A DNA stretch of 64,000 bases from Prochlorococcus sp. AG-347-I06 (lineage in GTDB: Bacteria > Cyanobacteriota > Cyanobacteriia > PCC-6307 > Cyanobiaceae). Of this stretch, positions 35,129-45,245 are shown piece after piece. The position numbers were made by a program, and so were the translations under genes. Location of the stretch: the NCBI GenBank assembly GCA_003281605.1, contig QCBM01000001.1, positions 310,001 through 374,000 on the forward strand, in the 5' to 3' direction. The notes beneath the pieces are model-generated. The model worked only from the letters and a program-made list of their open reading frames with translations, was not told where the DNA came from and ran no database searches. The first letter of the stretch is position 1, and the number at the start of each line of letters is the position of its first letter.

Positions 35129-38100
35129 ATGGGTTTCGTTCCACTTCATAATCATAGTGACTACAGCTTACTTGATGGAGCCAGTCAAATTTCTAAAATT
35201 GTAGATAGAGCCTCTGATCTTGGAATGGAATCTATAGCCCTTACTGATCATGGAGTTATGTATGGTGTTCTTGACTTGGTCAAGAAGTGTAATGAGAAAG
35301 GTATAAAACCAATTATTGGTAATGAAATGTACATAATTAATGGTTCTATTGATGATCCTCAATCTAAAAAAGAAAAAAGATATCATTTGGTGGTTTTAGC
35401 AAAAAATTATACTGGTTACAAGAACTTAGTGAAGTTAACAACAATAAGTCACCTAAATGGGATGAGAGGTCGAGGTATTTTTTCTAGACCATGTATTGAT
35501 AAATCTCTTTTAAGTAAATATAGTGATGGTCTAATAGTTTCTACAGCTTGTCTTGGTGGAGAGATACCTCAGGCTATCTTAAAAGGTAGATTAGACGTAG
35601 CAGAGGATATAGCTCTTTGGTACAAACAATTATTTGCTGATGATTTTTATCTAGAAATTCAAGATCACGGTTCTATTGAGGATAGAATTGTCAACGTTGA
35701 ATTAATAAAAATTGGGAAGAAGCACCATATAAAAGTCATCGCTACCAATGATGCGCATTACTTATCAAATATGGATGTTGAAGCACATGATGCTTTGCTT
35801 TGTGTATTAACAGGAAAATTAATAAGTGATGAAAAAAGATTGAGATATACCGGTACAGAATATATTAAAAGTGAAAGTGAAATGCTTGAACTTTTTAAAG
35901 ATCATATTGATGATGATTCAATTAATGAGGCAATAAACAATACAGTAGAAATTTCTCAAAAAGTCGAAGTATTTGATTTATTTGGAAATTATAGAATGCC
36001 AAAATTCCCTCTTGACGAAGATATAGATTCATTTTCTTTTCTAACACAATTATCAAACAAAGGTCTCTTAAAAAGACTTAAAAAAAACAATCTTACGGAA
36101 GTTGATGAAAATTATAAAAATAGACTATCTACAGAATTAAAAATTATAAAGGATATGGGGTTTCCTGATTATTTTTTGGTTGTTTGGGACTACATCAAAT
36201 TTGCTAGGGACAACTCTATTCCAGTAGGACCTGGTAGAGGTTCTGCGGCAGGCTCATTAGTAGCCTATGCTCTTCAAATCACAAATATAGATCCTGTTGA
36301 GCATGGATTGTTGTTCGAAAGATTTTTAAATCCTGCAAGAAAGTCTATGCCAGATATTGATACGGATTTTTGTATTGATAGAAGAAATGAAGTTATTGAT
36401 TACGTTACTAATCGCTATGGAGAGGACAAAGTTGCGCAAATAATTACCTTCAATAAAATGACTTCTAAGGCTGTTTTGAAAGACGTTGCAAGGGTTCTAG
36501 ATATTCCTTATGGAGAGGCCGATAAATTGGCTAAATTAATTCCTGTTGTAAGAGGGAAACCTTATAAACTAAATGAAATGATTGATAAGAATTCTCCTAG
36601 CCAAGAGTTTAGGGATAAATACATTAATGATAATCGGGTCAAAAAATGGATTGATTTGGCTTTAAGAATTGAGGGGACCAATAAAACATATGGTGTTCAT
36701 GCTGCAGGAGTTGTTATTGCATCAGATCCTCTTGATGAACTTGTGCCACTACAAAGGAATAATGAAGGACAAGTTATAACCCAATATTCGATGGATGATA
36801 TTGAATCGCTTGGATTATTGAAAATGGATTTCCTGGGTCTTAAGAATCTTACGATGATTGAAAAGACAGTTTCTCTTATTAATCAATCTACTGGAAGGAA
36901 AATAAACATTGATGAGTTACCACAAAATGATGGTAAAACCTTTGAGCTTATCGGAAGAGGAGATCTTGAAGGTATTTTTCAACTTGAATCATCCGGCATG
37001 AAACAAGTCGTTAAGGATTTCAAACCTAACTCTCTAGAGGATATTTCCTCCATACTAGCTCTTTATAGACCTGGTCCTCTTGATGCAGGCCTTATACCAA
37101 AATTTATAAATCGAAAAAATGGGAACGAAAAGATTGACTTCCCTCATCCTTTTATTAAGTCAATTCTCACTGAAACCTACGGAATTATGGTTTACCAAGA
37201 ACAAATCATGAAAATTGCTCAAGACCTAGCCGGTTATTCTCTAGGTGAGGCTGATTTACTTCGAAGAGCGATGGGGAAAAAGAAAGTTTCTGAAATGGTA
37301 AAGCATAGGAATATTTTTGTAGATGGTTCCAAGAAAAAAGGTGTTAATGAAAAATTAGCAAATGATCTTTTTGATCAAATGGTTTTATTTGCAGAATATT
37401 GTTTTAACAAAAGCCATTCAACAGCTTATGGTGCTGTAACTTATCAAACTGCATTTTTAAAAGCCCATTTTCCTGTTGCATATATGGCAGCCCTTTTAAG
37501 CGTAAATTCTGGATCTAGCGACAAGATGCAAAGATATATTTCCAATTGTTATTCGATGGGTATAGAAGTTATTTCACCAAGCATTAATTTTTCTGGGGTT
37601 GATTTCACTATTAAGAATAATCAGATTTTATTCGGGCTATCTGCAATTAAGAATTTAGGAGATTCTGCAATAAGAAATATAATTGAAAACAGAAATAGTT
37701 TTGGGATCTTTAAGTCATTATCGGATTTGTGCGATCGTTTACCTTCTAATGTTCTTAATAAAAGAAGTCTTGAATCTTTAATTCATTGTGGAGCACTAGA
37801 TGAGTTTTCAAATGATAATAATAGGGCTCAGTTATTGTCAGATCTCGAACATGTTATTGAGTGGGCCTCTTCAAGAAATCGTGATAGATTATCTGGGCAA
37901 GGAAATCTATTTGACTCTAAAGAAGAGTTTTCTAATGTTGCTTTTTCAGATTCACAATTAACTAAGGTTGATGATTATTCACTAATTGAGAAGTTGAAGT
38001 TAGAAAAACAGTTATTAGGATTTTATTTATCTGATCATCCTTTAAAACATTTAACTAAGCAAGCTAAACTTATATCTCCAATAAGCATTTCGCAGTTAGA

Positions 38101-38626
38101 AGAAACAAATGATAGAACCAAAGTCTCTTTAGTTGGAATGATCCCTGATTTGAAGCAAATTACAACGAGAAAAGGAGATAGGATGGCTATAGTTCAGTTA
38201 GAAGATCTTTCTGGAAGTTGCGAAGCAATAGTTTTTCCAAAAATCTATGTCAGATTATCAGAATTTCTTCTGCCTGATACAAGATTATTGATATGGGGAA
38301 CAATTGATAAAAAAAGTGATAAGACTCAATTAATAATTGATGATTGTAGAGAAATCGATAACCTTAAATTGCTAATTATTAATCTTGAAAGATCTCAAGC
38401 ATCGGATGTAAGGGTACAAAATACCTTGAGAGACTGTTTAATTAAATTTAAACCCGAAAAAGGTAAATGTGGAATCAAGATTCCAGTTTTAGCTGCGGTA
38501 AGAAATAATAATAGTGTTACTTACGTTAAATTTGGTGAACAATTCTGTATTGGAGATATTCAAGGAGCTCGCAAATTATTAGAAGATAAATCATTCCAAG
38601 TTAATTTGAAATCCTTAGTTTCCTAG
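35129..38626 (+). CDS. dnaE: DNA polymerase III alpha subunit DnaE
   Basis: About 1165 residues from the ATG at 35129 (MGFVPLHNHSDYSLLDG); a TTG two codons earlier also fits the frame. N-terminal PHP domain (HNHSDYSLLDGA), palm with PDIDTDF (catalytic Asp pair), finger/thumb, then an OB domain near the C-terminus (VSLVGMI ... LEDLSGSCEAIVFP). The site where many cyanobacteria carry the split DnaE intein, AEY/CFNKSHSTAYG (Cys758), is uninterrupted. Confidence 0.98.
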   Translation: MGFVPLHNHSDYSLLDGASQISKIVDRASDLGMESIALTDHGVMYGVLDLVKKCNEKGIKPIIGNEMYIINGSIDDPQSKKEKRYHLVVLAKNYTGYKNLVKLTTISHLNGMRGRGIFSRPCIDKSLLSKYSDGLIVSTACLGGEIPQAILKGRLDVAEDIALWYKQLFADDFYLEIQDHGSIEDRIVNVELIKIGKKHHIKVIATNDAHYLSNMDVEAHDALLCVLTGKLISDEKRLRYTGTEYIKSESEMLELFKDHIDDDSINEAINNTVEISQKVEVFDLFGNYRMPKFPLDEDIDSFSFLTQLSNKGLLKRLKKNNLTEVDENYKNRLSTELKIIKDMGFPDYFLVVWDYIKFARDNSIPVGPGRGSAAGSLVAYALQITNIDPVEHGLLFERFLNPARKSMPDIDTDFCIDRRNEVIDYVTNRYGEDKVAQIITFNKMTSKAVLKDVARVLDIPYGEADKLAKLIPVVRGKPYKLNEMIDKNSPSQEFRDKYINDNRVKKWIDLALRIEGTNKTYGVHAAGVVIASDPLDELVPLQRNNEGQVITQYSMDDIESLGLLKMDFLGLKNLTMIEKTVSLINQSTGRKINIDELPQNDGKTFELIGRGDLEGIFQLESSGMKQVVKDFKPNSLEDISSILALYRPGPLDAGLIPKFINRKNGNEKIDFPHPFIKSILTETYGIMVYQEQIMKIAQDLAGYSLGEADLLRRAMGKKKVSEMVKHRNIFVDGSKKKGVNEKLANDLFDQMVLFAEYCFNKSHSTAYGAVTYQTAFLKAHFPVAYMAALLSVNSGSSDKMQRYISNCYSMGIEVISPSINFSGVDFTIKNNQILFGLSAIKNLGDSAIRNIIENRNSFGIFKSLSDLCDRLPSNVLNKRSLESLIHCGALDEFSNDNNRAQLLSDLEHVIEWASSRNRDRLSGQGNLFDSKEEFSNVAFSDSQLTKVDDYSLIEKLKLEKQLLGFYLSDHPLKHLTKQAKLISPISISQLEETNDRTKVSLVGMIPDLKQITTRKGDRMAIVQLEDLSGSCEAIVFPKIYVRLSEFLLPDTRLLIWGTIDKKSDKTQLIIDDCREIDNLKLLIINLERSQASDVRVQNTLRDCLIKFKPEKGKCGIKIPVLAAVRNNNSVTYVKFGEQFCIGDIQGARKLLEDKSFQVNLKSLVS

Positions 38627-38627
38627 A

Positions 38628-39077
38628 TTAACTTTTGTCCTCAAAATTTTGAGTTGCAGGTTTAAAGGCAGCTTTTGCACGTTGTATGTTCATTGGTATA
38701 TTTTCAATACCAAAAAAAGATCCAGGCTCTTTATCCCAACTTGCTGATAATATTCCAAAACTCAATCCTGCTAGACCTAACAAGAAAAACAATGCTGAAA
38801 TTGCAATTGTTGAAGAAGGAGGTATTTCAGCAATATTTCTTGTAACTATAATGTAGCTAACTACAAAAACAGACATTCCTAATACTGTCGGTATTCCAGC
38901 TGTAAAAATTATTCTTCTTGCCATTCTGTCAGCAACATATTTTGGGATGCCACTTGATGATCGCTTTGGCAAGGTTACAGGAATGGTTGTTTTTTCTAGA
39001 TTAGCGAAAGCAGTTGCTTCAGAATAGTTTTTTTTCTTCTTATTTTGTGTCTTTTTTTTTGATTGCTTTTTTTTCAT
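38628..39077 (-). CDS. PAM68-like photosystem assembly protein (DUF3464)
   Basis: A 149-residue protein. A very basic N-terminal tail (KKK/N-rich, residues 1-18), the conserved IPKYVADRMARRI (44-56) and two transmembrane helices (about 58-79 and 88-109), then a soluble tail. This layout fits PAM68, a photosystem II (CP47) assembly factor in plants and cyanobacteria. 9 bases after rpsO on the same strand. Confidence 0.85.
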   Translation of the reverse strand: MKKKQSKKKTQNKKKKNYSEATAFANLEKTTIPVTLPKRSSSGIPKYVADRMARRIIFTAGIPTVLGMSVFVVSYIIVTRNIAEIPPSSTIAISALFFLLGLAGLSFGILSASWDKEPGSFFGIENIPMNIQRAKAAFKPATQNFEDKS

Positions 39078-39086
39078 TAATTGAGA

Positions 39087-39356
39087 TCATCCTCTGATTC
39101 CAATTTTCTTAACTAGTTCTTGATATTTCTGAACGTTTTTGTCTTTTAAGTAAGACAGTAATCTTTTCCTTTTACCAATCATTTTTAATAATCCTTGCCT
39201 TGAAGCGAAATCATGAATGTTTCCTTGAAGATGGTCACTTAATTTCGATATTCTTTTAGAAAGCATTGCTACTTGAACTTCAACTGAACCTGTATCAGTT
39301 GCATGTACTTGATGATTTTCAATCAGCTTCTGTTTTTCAGCTGTATCTAATGACAT
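39087..39356 (-). CDS. rpsO: 30S ribosomal protein S15
   Basis: An 89-residue S15, the usual length. HxxHxxDFxSRQGLLxMIxKRKRLLxYL is present in the form [19 protein letters not shown] and KRKRLLSYL. It binds 16S rRNA h22 and nucleates assembly of the platform. Confidence 0.98.
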   Translation of the reverse strand: MSLDTAEKQKLIENHQVHATDTGSVEVQVAMLSKRISKLSDHLQGNIHDFASRQGLLKMIGKRKRLLSYLKDKNVQKYQELVKKIGIRG

Positions 39357-39387
39357 AAATTTGTTTCTTTTTATCTATGATACTACG

Positions 39388-40065
39388 TCATCTAGCTATA
39401 TTACTACTATCCTGATCCAGATAATGCATAGCTAATTTCAATAGTTTTTCAAATGATAAATTATTTTCTTTTTTACCCAGGAGATCTATTTCTTTAATAA
39501 TAATTGGCAAAATAGTATTTATTTCTTTGTTTTTGTAACTTAATGATTGAAGGGTTAACTGAAGGTCTTCTATCATTTTCTTTATCTCAGGATCCTTAAT
39601 CTTAGATTCATCTTTGCTTTTTTGTTCTGAAAATTGAATTTCACTTTTAAATTTACTTTTAAATTCTAAAATTAACCTATCACTCATTTTTTGTCCTATA
39701 CCAGGTACAGAACAAATTAATTTATTGTCTTTTGTTTTAATTGCATTTATAACTTCACTAATAGAAAATTTGTTTAAAATCCCAATACCAATTTGAGATC
39801 CTACACCTCGAATACTTAAAATTTCAATAAAGAAATTCTTTTGATCCTTTGATGTAAAGCCAAATAATAAATCTGAATCTTCTTTCTTAATATGTTTTAT
39901 CCAAAGAGTTATGTTTTTATTTGATATCTGATTTGTTTTTAATTTGAGAAAGAAGGATTCTAGTATTTGTATTTCGTATCCTAATCCTTGACAATTTATT
40001 AAAACAAAAAATTTTTGATTAATTTGCCATAATTCAACCAAATCTCCATTAATCCAACTAATCAA
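39388..40065 (-). CDS. ruvA: Holliday junction DNA helicase subunit RuvA, TTG start
   Basis: A 225-residue protein, somewhat longer than the common ~200. N-terminal OB domain (MISWINGDLVEL), middle helix-hairpin-helix region with VPGIGQKMSDRLILEF, and a C-terminal three-helix domain after a charged linker (about residues 148-165). Only a TTG gives the conserved N-terminus, and it directly follows the stop of the upstream gene. Confidence 0.95.
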   Translation of the reverse strand: MISWINGDLVELWQINQKFFVLINCQGLGYEIQILESFFLKLKTNQISNKNITLWIKHIKKEDSDLLFGFTSKDQKNFFIEILSIRGVGSQIGIGILNKFSISEVINAIKTKDNKLICSVPGIGQKMSDRLILEFKSKFKSEIQFSEQKSKDESKIKDPEIKKMIEDLQLTLQSLSYKNKEINTILPIIIKEIDLLGKKENNLSFEKLLKLAMHYLDQDSSNIAR

Positions 40066-40422
40066 TTAACCACCATCCACCTGACATCCAATTAGCGCTC
40101 CTGCTGTCCCGCCAGCAGGTACAGCCCAAAATCGGTCTTTCCCTCTAGACGAAGATAGTGCTATTCCAGCACCAAGTATGCCTCCAATAACAGATCCTTC
40201 ACTACAGTCATTATCATCTATTTTTTCAGCTTTACTTTGACCTCCACAAGGTATTACAACGTCTATTTCATAACTTTTTACGTAGCCTGGATTTGATTTC
40301 GTTCCAGGAATGTACTCCTCTCTATATTCAGTTCTTGTACAAGTTACTGACTTTGGGGTTGTTGCATTAACTTGCACAATAGGAGAAAAACTAAATAATA
40401 AAGCTAAATAGAAAAATTTCAC
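40066..40422 (-). CDS. Secreted glycine-zipper hypothetical
   Basis: A 118-residue protein with a GTG start. Signal peptide at residues 1-20 (cleavage near VNA-TT). The mature part has three or four cysteines and a Gly/Ala-rich hydrophobic stretch (GSVIGGILGAGIAL and AVPAGGTAGALIG) like the glycine-zipper 2TM proteins of the cell envelope. Adjacent to ruvA with no spacer, though the functional link is doubtful. Confidence 0.7.
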   Translation of the reverse strand: MKFFYLALLFSFSPIVQVNATTPKSVTCTRTEYREEYIPGTKSNPGYVKSYEIDVVIPCGGQSKAEKIDDNDCSEGSVIGGILGAGIALSSSRGKDRFWAVPAGGTAGALIGCQVDGG

Positions 40423-40446
40423 TTTTTTTTATTCACTACTAATATT

Positions 40447-41337
40447 CTATGTCCTTTTGATTATTTTGGTAGTGGATAAAATAGTTCCTAATAAAACTAG
40501 TGAGGCGCCTAATAAAAAATTTATGTTTATTATTTCACTAAAAAATAAAACCCCCCAAATTGAACCGAATAGTACTTGCAAATAGTTGATTGTTGATGCT
40601 TCAGAAGCAGGTAAATTTTTTAAACCTATTGTTAAGAAAGTCTGACCTAATTGAGTAAATATGCCAATACCAATTATCCAAACTAATTCAGTCCAATTTG
40701 GGGTAACCCAGTTAATTAATACAATTGGCAATAATGTTATAAAAGAGACAAGTGGAAAATATTCAATAATTACATAAACATCTTCAGTAAATGAAAGTTT
40801 CTTAACCGTAACGTAAGCTAATGCAGTGCATATTGCTCCAAAAAAAGCTATTAAAATCGAAGCATTTTCAATTTCAACGTTTATATTTGATAATTGAATT
40901 GGATTTAAAATTACTAATATTCCAATCCAACCAATAATTAAAGCAATAATTATATTCCGAGTAATTTTTTCATTTATAAACACCCCAGCAAATATAGAAA
41001 TAAAAATAGGATATGTGTATTGAATTACAGTAGATATACTAAGAGGCATATTTCTAATAGCATAAAAAATACAAATTAAAGCTAAAGTTCCTAAAACACC
41101 TCTTATGATAAGTAATGGTCTATTTTTGCCCCGTGGATCTATCTTTTTTAGATTAATTATGAATAATGTAATCATTAAACTTAACAATGATCTGAAAAAA
41201 ACTAATTCATAAATAGGTATCCTTTTATCAATATTTTTTACGCACAAAGTCATCAAACTAAAGAAGAATGAGGCAAATACCAAATTAAACTTATTCAATG
41301 AATTAAATTTTTTTTCAATTTCTGCGATACTTATCAT
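40447..41337 (-). CDS. EamA/DMT-superfamily transporter
   Basis: A 296-residue protein with about ten hydrophobic helices in two EamA repeats (roughly 15-135 and 155-290). Repeat 1 contains FFRSLLSLMITLF and repeat 2 LPASEASTINYLQVLFGSIWGVLFF. Members export or import small metabolites and are often misnamed permease RhaT; the substrate cannot be inferred. Confidence 0.85.
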   Translation of the reverse strand: MISIAEIEKKFNSLNKFNLVFASFFFSLMTLCVKNIDKRIPIYELVFFRSLLSLMITLFIINLKKIDPRGKNRPLLIIRGVLGTLALICIFYAIRNMPLSISTVIQYTYPIFISIFAGVFINEKITRNIIIALIIGWIGILVILNPIQLSNINVEIENASILIAFFGAICTALAYVTVKKLSFTEDVYVIIEYFPLVSFITLLPIVLINWVTPNWTELVWIIGIGIFTQLGQTFLTIGLKNLPASEASTINYLQVLFGSIWGVLFFSEIININFLLGASLVLLGTILSTTKIIKRT

Positions 41338-41430
41338 TTAAAAAATAGTTTTATTGTGAAATTAAGTAGATTCTTATTTCATTTTGACCTATAACAAATA
41401 AATCATTATTTGTTCTTTTATAAAATCTCA

Positions 41431-43464
41431 ATGGTTCATTCTATACACCCAAGAACTGTTCAAGAGGTTAAGGAAAAGGCAGATATTGTTGACGTTATAT
41501 CTGAACATATTGTTCTCAAAAAGAAAGGCAAGGAATTTGTAGGGATATGTCCTTTTCATGATGATACTAAGCCATCTATGACAGTATCACCAAGTAAACA
41601 ATTCTATTATTGTTTTTCTTGTGGTGCTGGTGGCAACTCTATTAAATTTTTAATGGAATTTACTCGTGCAAATTTTTCTGATGTTGTACTTTCTCTAGCT
41701 AAGAAAAATAATATTAATGTTGAAAATCTTGAAGGTCCCCAAGTAGAAGCATATAAAAAACAATTATCTAGAAAGGAAGAACTTTATAAAATATTAAGAG
41801 TCACTAAAAATTGGTTTAAGTCTCAATTAAATAATTCTCTAGGTGTTGTAGCTATGGACTATTTAACATCAAAGAGAAAATTGAGTAATAAAATTATTGA
41901 TGACTTTGAATTAGGTTTTGCCCCAAATTCATGGAATGATTTATTTAACTACCTATCCAAGGTAGAAAAATTTCCAATTAATTTAATTTTGGCCTCAGGT
42001 CTAGCAATTTCAAAAGATAATTCCGACAAGATATATGATCGTTTTAGAAATCGATTAATCGTTCCAATACATGATATGCAAGGAAGAGTAGTTGCCTTTG
42101 GTGGTCGATCTCTTGATGGACAGGAACCAAAGTATCTTAATTCTCCTGAATCAGAGATATTTGAAAAAGGGAAAATGTTGTTTGCATTTGAAAAAGCATC
42201 TAGCAATATAAGGAAAAAAGATAAAGCTATTATTGTTGAAGGATACTTTGATGTAATTTCTCTTCATGCAAAAGGTATTAATAATTCTGTAGCTTCCCTA
42301 GGTACCGCATTAAACAAATACCAAATTTCTCAATTATGCAGATGTACAGATAATAAAAATATAATTTTGAATTTTGATTCTGATAATGCAGGAATATTAG
42401 CTACAAAAAGAGTAATAAAAGAAGTCGAAAGCTTATCTCTCCATGATCAAATTAATCTAAAGATACTTCAACTTAATGACTTTAAAGATCCTGATGAGTT
42501 TTTGAATAACCATACTCCAGAGGATTACTTTAATTTAATAGATAATTCAACCTATTGGATTGATTGGGAGATTGATCAGATTTTTAAAGACAAAGATTTA
42601 ACTAAGTCTGAAAATTTCCAGAGTGTAATTTCTTTACTAGTAAAATTGTTGAGTAAATTACCACAATCATCAACCAGAACGCATTACTTACAAAAAGTTT
42701 CTGAACGATTGAGTAAGGGACAAGCAAGGTTAGCGATACAGTTTGAACAAGATTTACGAAATCAAGTTAAGGGATTTCGTTGGCACGGTAGATCAAAAAA
42801 ATTTGAACAACCAAATGAAACATCTCGCCGTGAGAAAAATGAATCTGAAATAATTTTTTATTATTTGCATTGCCCTGATCTTCGGCTTTTCATTCGCGAA
42901 GAATTTCTTAAAAGAGAAATTAATGCTTTTAGCACTAAATTTATTCAAAATTTGTGGGAAATTATTTCAAAAATTGAACAAACTAATTTGGGTTTAAATT
43001 ATTTAAATGAATTAAAACAATCAAACAGTCAAACTTTACAAAAAGAGTTTTCTGCTATTAACTTAATTTCACTTCTAGCTGACTACTTAGCTATTAATAT
43101 TCCTGATTCATCAAATAAAATTAATAATTTTGTTAACCCAAATGAATTATTTTTAACATTACTGAATAACCCTAAAGATAATTTACTTGGAACTTTATCA
43201 CTACTTGAGAAATATAATTCTTTAAAAAGATGTAGACATTTGATCGAATCTTGGGGATCTCAAAGATTGAAAACTTTAGAAAATTGTATATCTATCTTGA
43301 TTGATAATCCCTCTTCAGGTTTATCAGAGACTAATAAAGAGATAGATGATCTTTTTAAGGAGTTAAACTCAGATGCTATTAAATTTCAGGAATTATATTA
43401 TCTAGAAAGACAACATATGAATTTTTTAGATAAACAGCGCTGTGGCAATTTTGTTGCTAGTTAA
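41431..43464 (+). CDS. dnaG: DNA primase DnaG
   Basis: 677 residues from the ATG at 41431 (MVHSIHPRTVQEVK); a TTG at 41410 would add seven. CHC2 zinc finger CPFHDDTKPSM ... YYCFSCGAGG, catalytic domain with YLNSPESEIFEKG and the TOPRIM motif IVEGYFDVISLH, then a C-terminal helicase-binding region with lower complexity. Synthesises RNA primers at the replication fork. Confidence 0.97.
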   Translation: MVHSIHPRTVQEVKEKADIVDVISEHIVLKKKGKEFVGICPFHDDTKPSMTVSPSKQFYYCFSCGAGGNSIKFLMEFTRANFSDVVLSLAKKNNINVENLEGPQVEAYKKQLSRKEELYKILRVTKNWFKSQLNNSLGVVAMDYLTSKRKLSNKIIDDFELGFAPNSWNDLFNYLSKVEKFPINLILASGLAISKDNSDKIYDRFRNRLIVPIHDMQGRVVAFGGRSLDGQEPKYLNSPESEIFEKGKMLFAFEKASSNIRKKDKAIIVEGYFDVISLHAKGINNSVASLGTALNKYQISQLCRCTDNKNIILNFDSDNAGILATKRVIKEVESLSLHDQINLKILQLNDFKDPDEFLNNHTPEDYFNLIDNSTYWIDWEIDQIFKDKDLTKSENFQSVISLLVKLLSKLPQSSTRTHYLQKVSERLSKGQARLAIQFEQDLRNQVKGFRWHGRSKKFEQPNETSRREKNESEIIFYYLHCPDLRLFIREEFLKREINAFSTKFIQNLWEIISKIEQTNLGLNYLNELKQSNSQTLQKEFSAINLISLLADYLAINIPDSSNKINNFVNPNELFLTLLNNPKDNLLGTLSLLEKYNSLKRCRHLIESWGSQRLKTLENCISILIDNPSSGLSETNKEIDDLFKELNSDAIKFQELYYLERQHMNFLDKQRCGNFVAS

Positions 43465-43480
43465 CATGTTTTATTTGAAT

Positions 43481-43948
43481 TTATAGACAGTATTTTTTAA
43501 TAAAGTCTTTTACTTTTTTTGGTTTATCTTCAAGAACATAAGCTTCTACTTCTTTTGCATAAGTTCCAGAAAAATTTGAAGTAGAAAAATCTAACGCTTT
43601 TCTCTTACTTTGATGCAATTTACTTTCTAATTTTTTTATATCTCCTATTATTTTATTATCATTACATTTTTGTATAGCATGAGTTGCTTCATGCCTTAAT
43701 GCTTTTCTTACTGCCAATTCTGTTTTGAAGTTATCTTTATTTGGTTGTTGTTTTTTATTTCTATAATTCGTTTTCTTTTTTGCATTTTCAGTACAAATTA
43801 TTATTTTATTTTCTTCAAATTTATGTAGCCCTTTTATTTCTTTGTTTAAGAGACATTCAATTTTATTTTCTTCAACTATGTAGTTTGCTTTTATTAATAA
43901 GTCAAGAATCTCTTTATCTAATTTGCTTAAAAATATTATAAATTCCAT
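43481..43948 (-). CDS. Putative zinc metallopeptidase-like protein (HExxH)
   Basis: A 155-residue protein. H86-E87-A-T-H90 forms an HExxH motif at the start of a helix (LRHEATHAIQ), and E133 or E135 (AKEVEAYVLE) about 43-45 residues later could be the third ligand, as in gluzincins. The layout loosely recalls the Atp23/M76-like mini-peptidases, but the similarity is only of pattern. No signal peptide. It is 10 bases downstream of umuC on the same strand, so SOS-linked expression is possible. Confidence 0.6.
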   Translation of the reverse strand: MEFIIFLSKLDKEILDLLIKANYIVEENKIECLLNKEIKGLHKFEENKIIICTENAKKKTNYRNKKQQPNKDNFKTELAVRKALRHEATHAIQKCNDNKIIGDIKKLESKLHQSKRKALDFSTSNFSGTYAKEVEAYVLEDKPKKVKDFIKKYCL

Positions 43949-43958
43949 TCTACTTTGT

Positions 43959-45245
43959 TTACTTCACTATAGTTGGGATTTGTTCTATATCAGTTGTAGA
44001 TGAGCGACTTAAGAAATTCTTATTCATTGCCCAACTTTGTGGATTTTTTGTAATGGCCCATGTAATTGCATTGTTATTAAATCTTTTATTTAATAAATCA
44101 ATTGTTCTCATAAGATTTACTGATTTTTTTAGGTCTTTCTGAGATTTGTAATTAACAAATGATTGCTGTAAATATTCGCTATTTGTTAAATCCTGCATTA
44201 AAACTCCAGCTTTTGAGAATTTATATTCGGGATTATAAATTTCTTTAGATAATTCAACTACTATTTTTAAAATATTGTTTGTGTCATCTGTTGCATTTGT
44301 AAGTTTTCTATGAGCACTTCTTTGATAATTTTGACTTGAGTATTTACTGGTTCTGGCAAATACTCTAATATTAGATGATTGTAAATTCTGACTTCTCATT
44401 TTTTCAGACGCTTTTATTGCGTGAGTTGCCAGTGCTTGAGTTAAGTCTTCTAATTTTGTGATAGGCGTGCCGAAACTCCTGCTCACCTGAATTTCTTTTT
44501 TTGATTTCTTGTTTTTTTCTATGGGTAGGCATCTATGGCCTTTCAGTTCTAATTGCAGTCTTTTCCCTACGATGCCTAATTTCTTGATGATTTCATTTTC
44601 TTCCATATCTCTTAATTCTCTCGCATTTTTAATACCTTTACTTTGCAACCAATTAGAGGTTTGTTTCCCTACTCCCCATATCTTATCTATACTAATTCTT
44701 TTCAAATAATTATTCTCATTTTCGGTTCTAGCTAAATCAAATATTCCAGCTGAATAATCAATATTTTTAGCTAGTTTATTAGCAATTTTTGCTCTTACTT
44801 TATTTTCTCCTATTCCTACTGTTATTGTAATCCCTAGATTCTGATATATTAATGATCTTATGCTTCTTGCCCAAGGATATAGATTTTCATCATTAGGTCT
44901 AGAAATAGAGACAAATGCTTCGTCAATAGAATAAATTTCTATCTGTTCACAGTAGTTTTTCAGTAAATTCATTAGTCTTCTGCTCATATCGCCGTAAAGC
45001 GAGTAGTTTGAGCTTAAGACTGCTACATCTAATTTATTTAATCTTTCTTTGACCTTAAAATACGGAGTTCCCATTTTAATTTTTAAAGCTCGCGCTTCAG
45101 GACTTCTCGCAATGATACATCCGTCATTATTAGATAAAATTACTACTGGTTTATGTCTCAAATGAGGATTAATATTTTGTTCACATGACGCGTAAAAATT
45201 ATTAGCATCTATAAGAGCTATTGCATTAATATTTGAAATTCTCAT
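43959..45245 (-). CDS. umuC: Error-prone DNA polymerase V catalytic subunit UmuC
   Basis: A 428-residue Y-family polymerase. Catalytic residues D13 (LIDANNFYASCE) and D108/E109 (YSIDEAFVS); then the helix-hairpin-helix region ISIDKIWGVGKQTSNWLQSKG, and the little-finger domain. The C-terminus includes the usual UmuC tail. Overlaps umuD by 4 bases. Makes translesion DNA synthesis with UmuD'. Confidence 0.96.
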   Translation of the reverse strand: MRISNINAIALIDANNFYASCEQNINPHLRHKPVVILSNNDGCIIARSPEARALKIKMGTPYFKVKERLNKLDVAVLSSNYSLYGDMSRRLMNLLKNYCEQIEIYSIDEAFVSISRPNDENLYPWARSIRSLIYQNLGITITVGIGENKVRAKIANKLAKNIDYSAGIFDLARTENENNYLKRISIDKIWGVGKQTSNWLQSKGIKNARELRDMEENEIIKKLGIVGKRLQLELKGHRCLPIEKNKKSKKEIQVSRSFGTPITKLEDLTQALATHAIKASEKMRSQNLQSSNIRVFARTSKYSSQNYQRSAHRKLTNATDDTNNILKIVVELSKEIYNPEYKFSKAGVLMQDLTNSEYLQQSFVNYKSQKDLKKSVNLMRTIDLLNKRFNNNAITWAITKNPQSWAMNKNFLSRSSTTDIEQIPTIVK

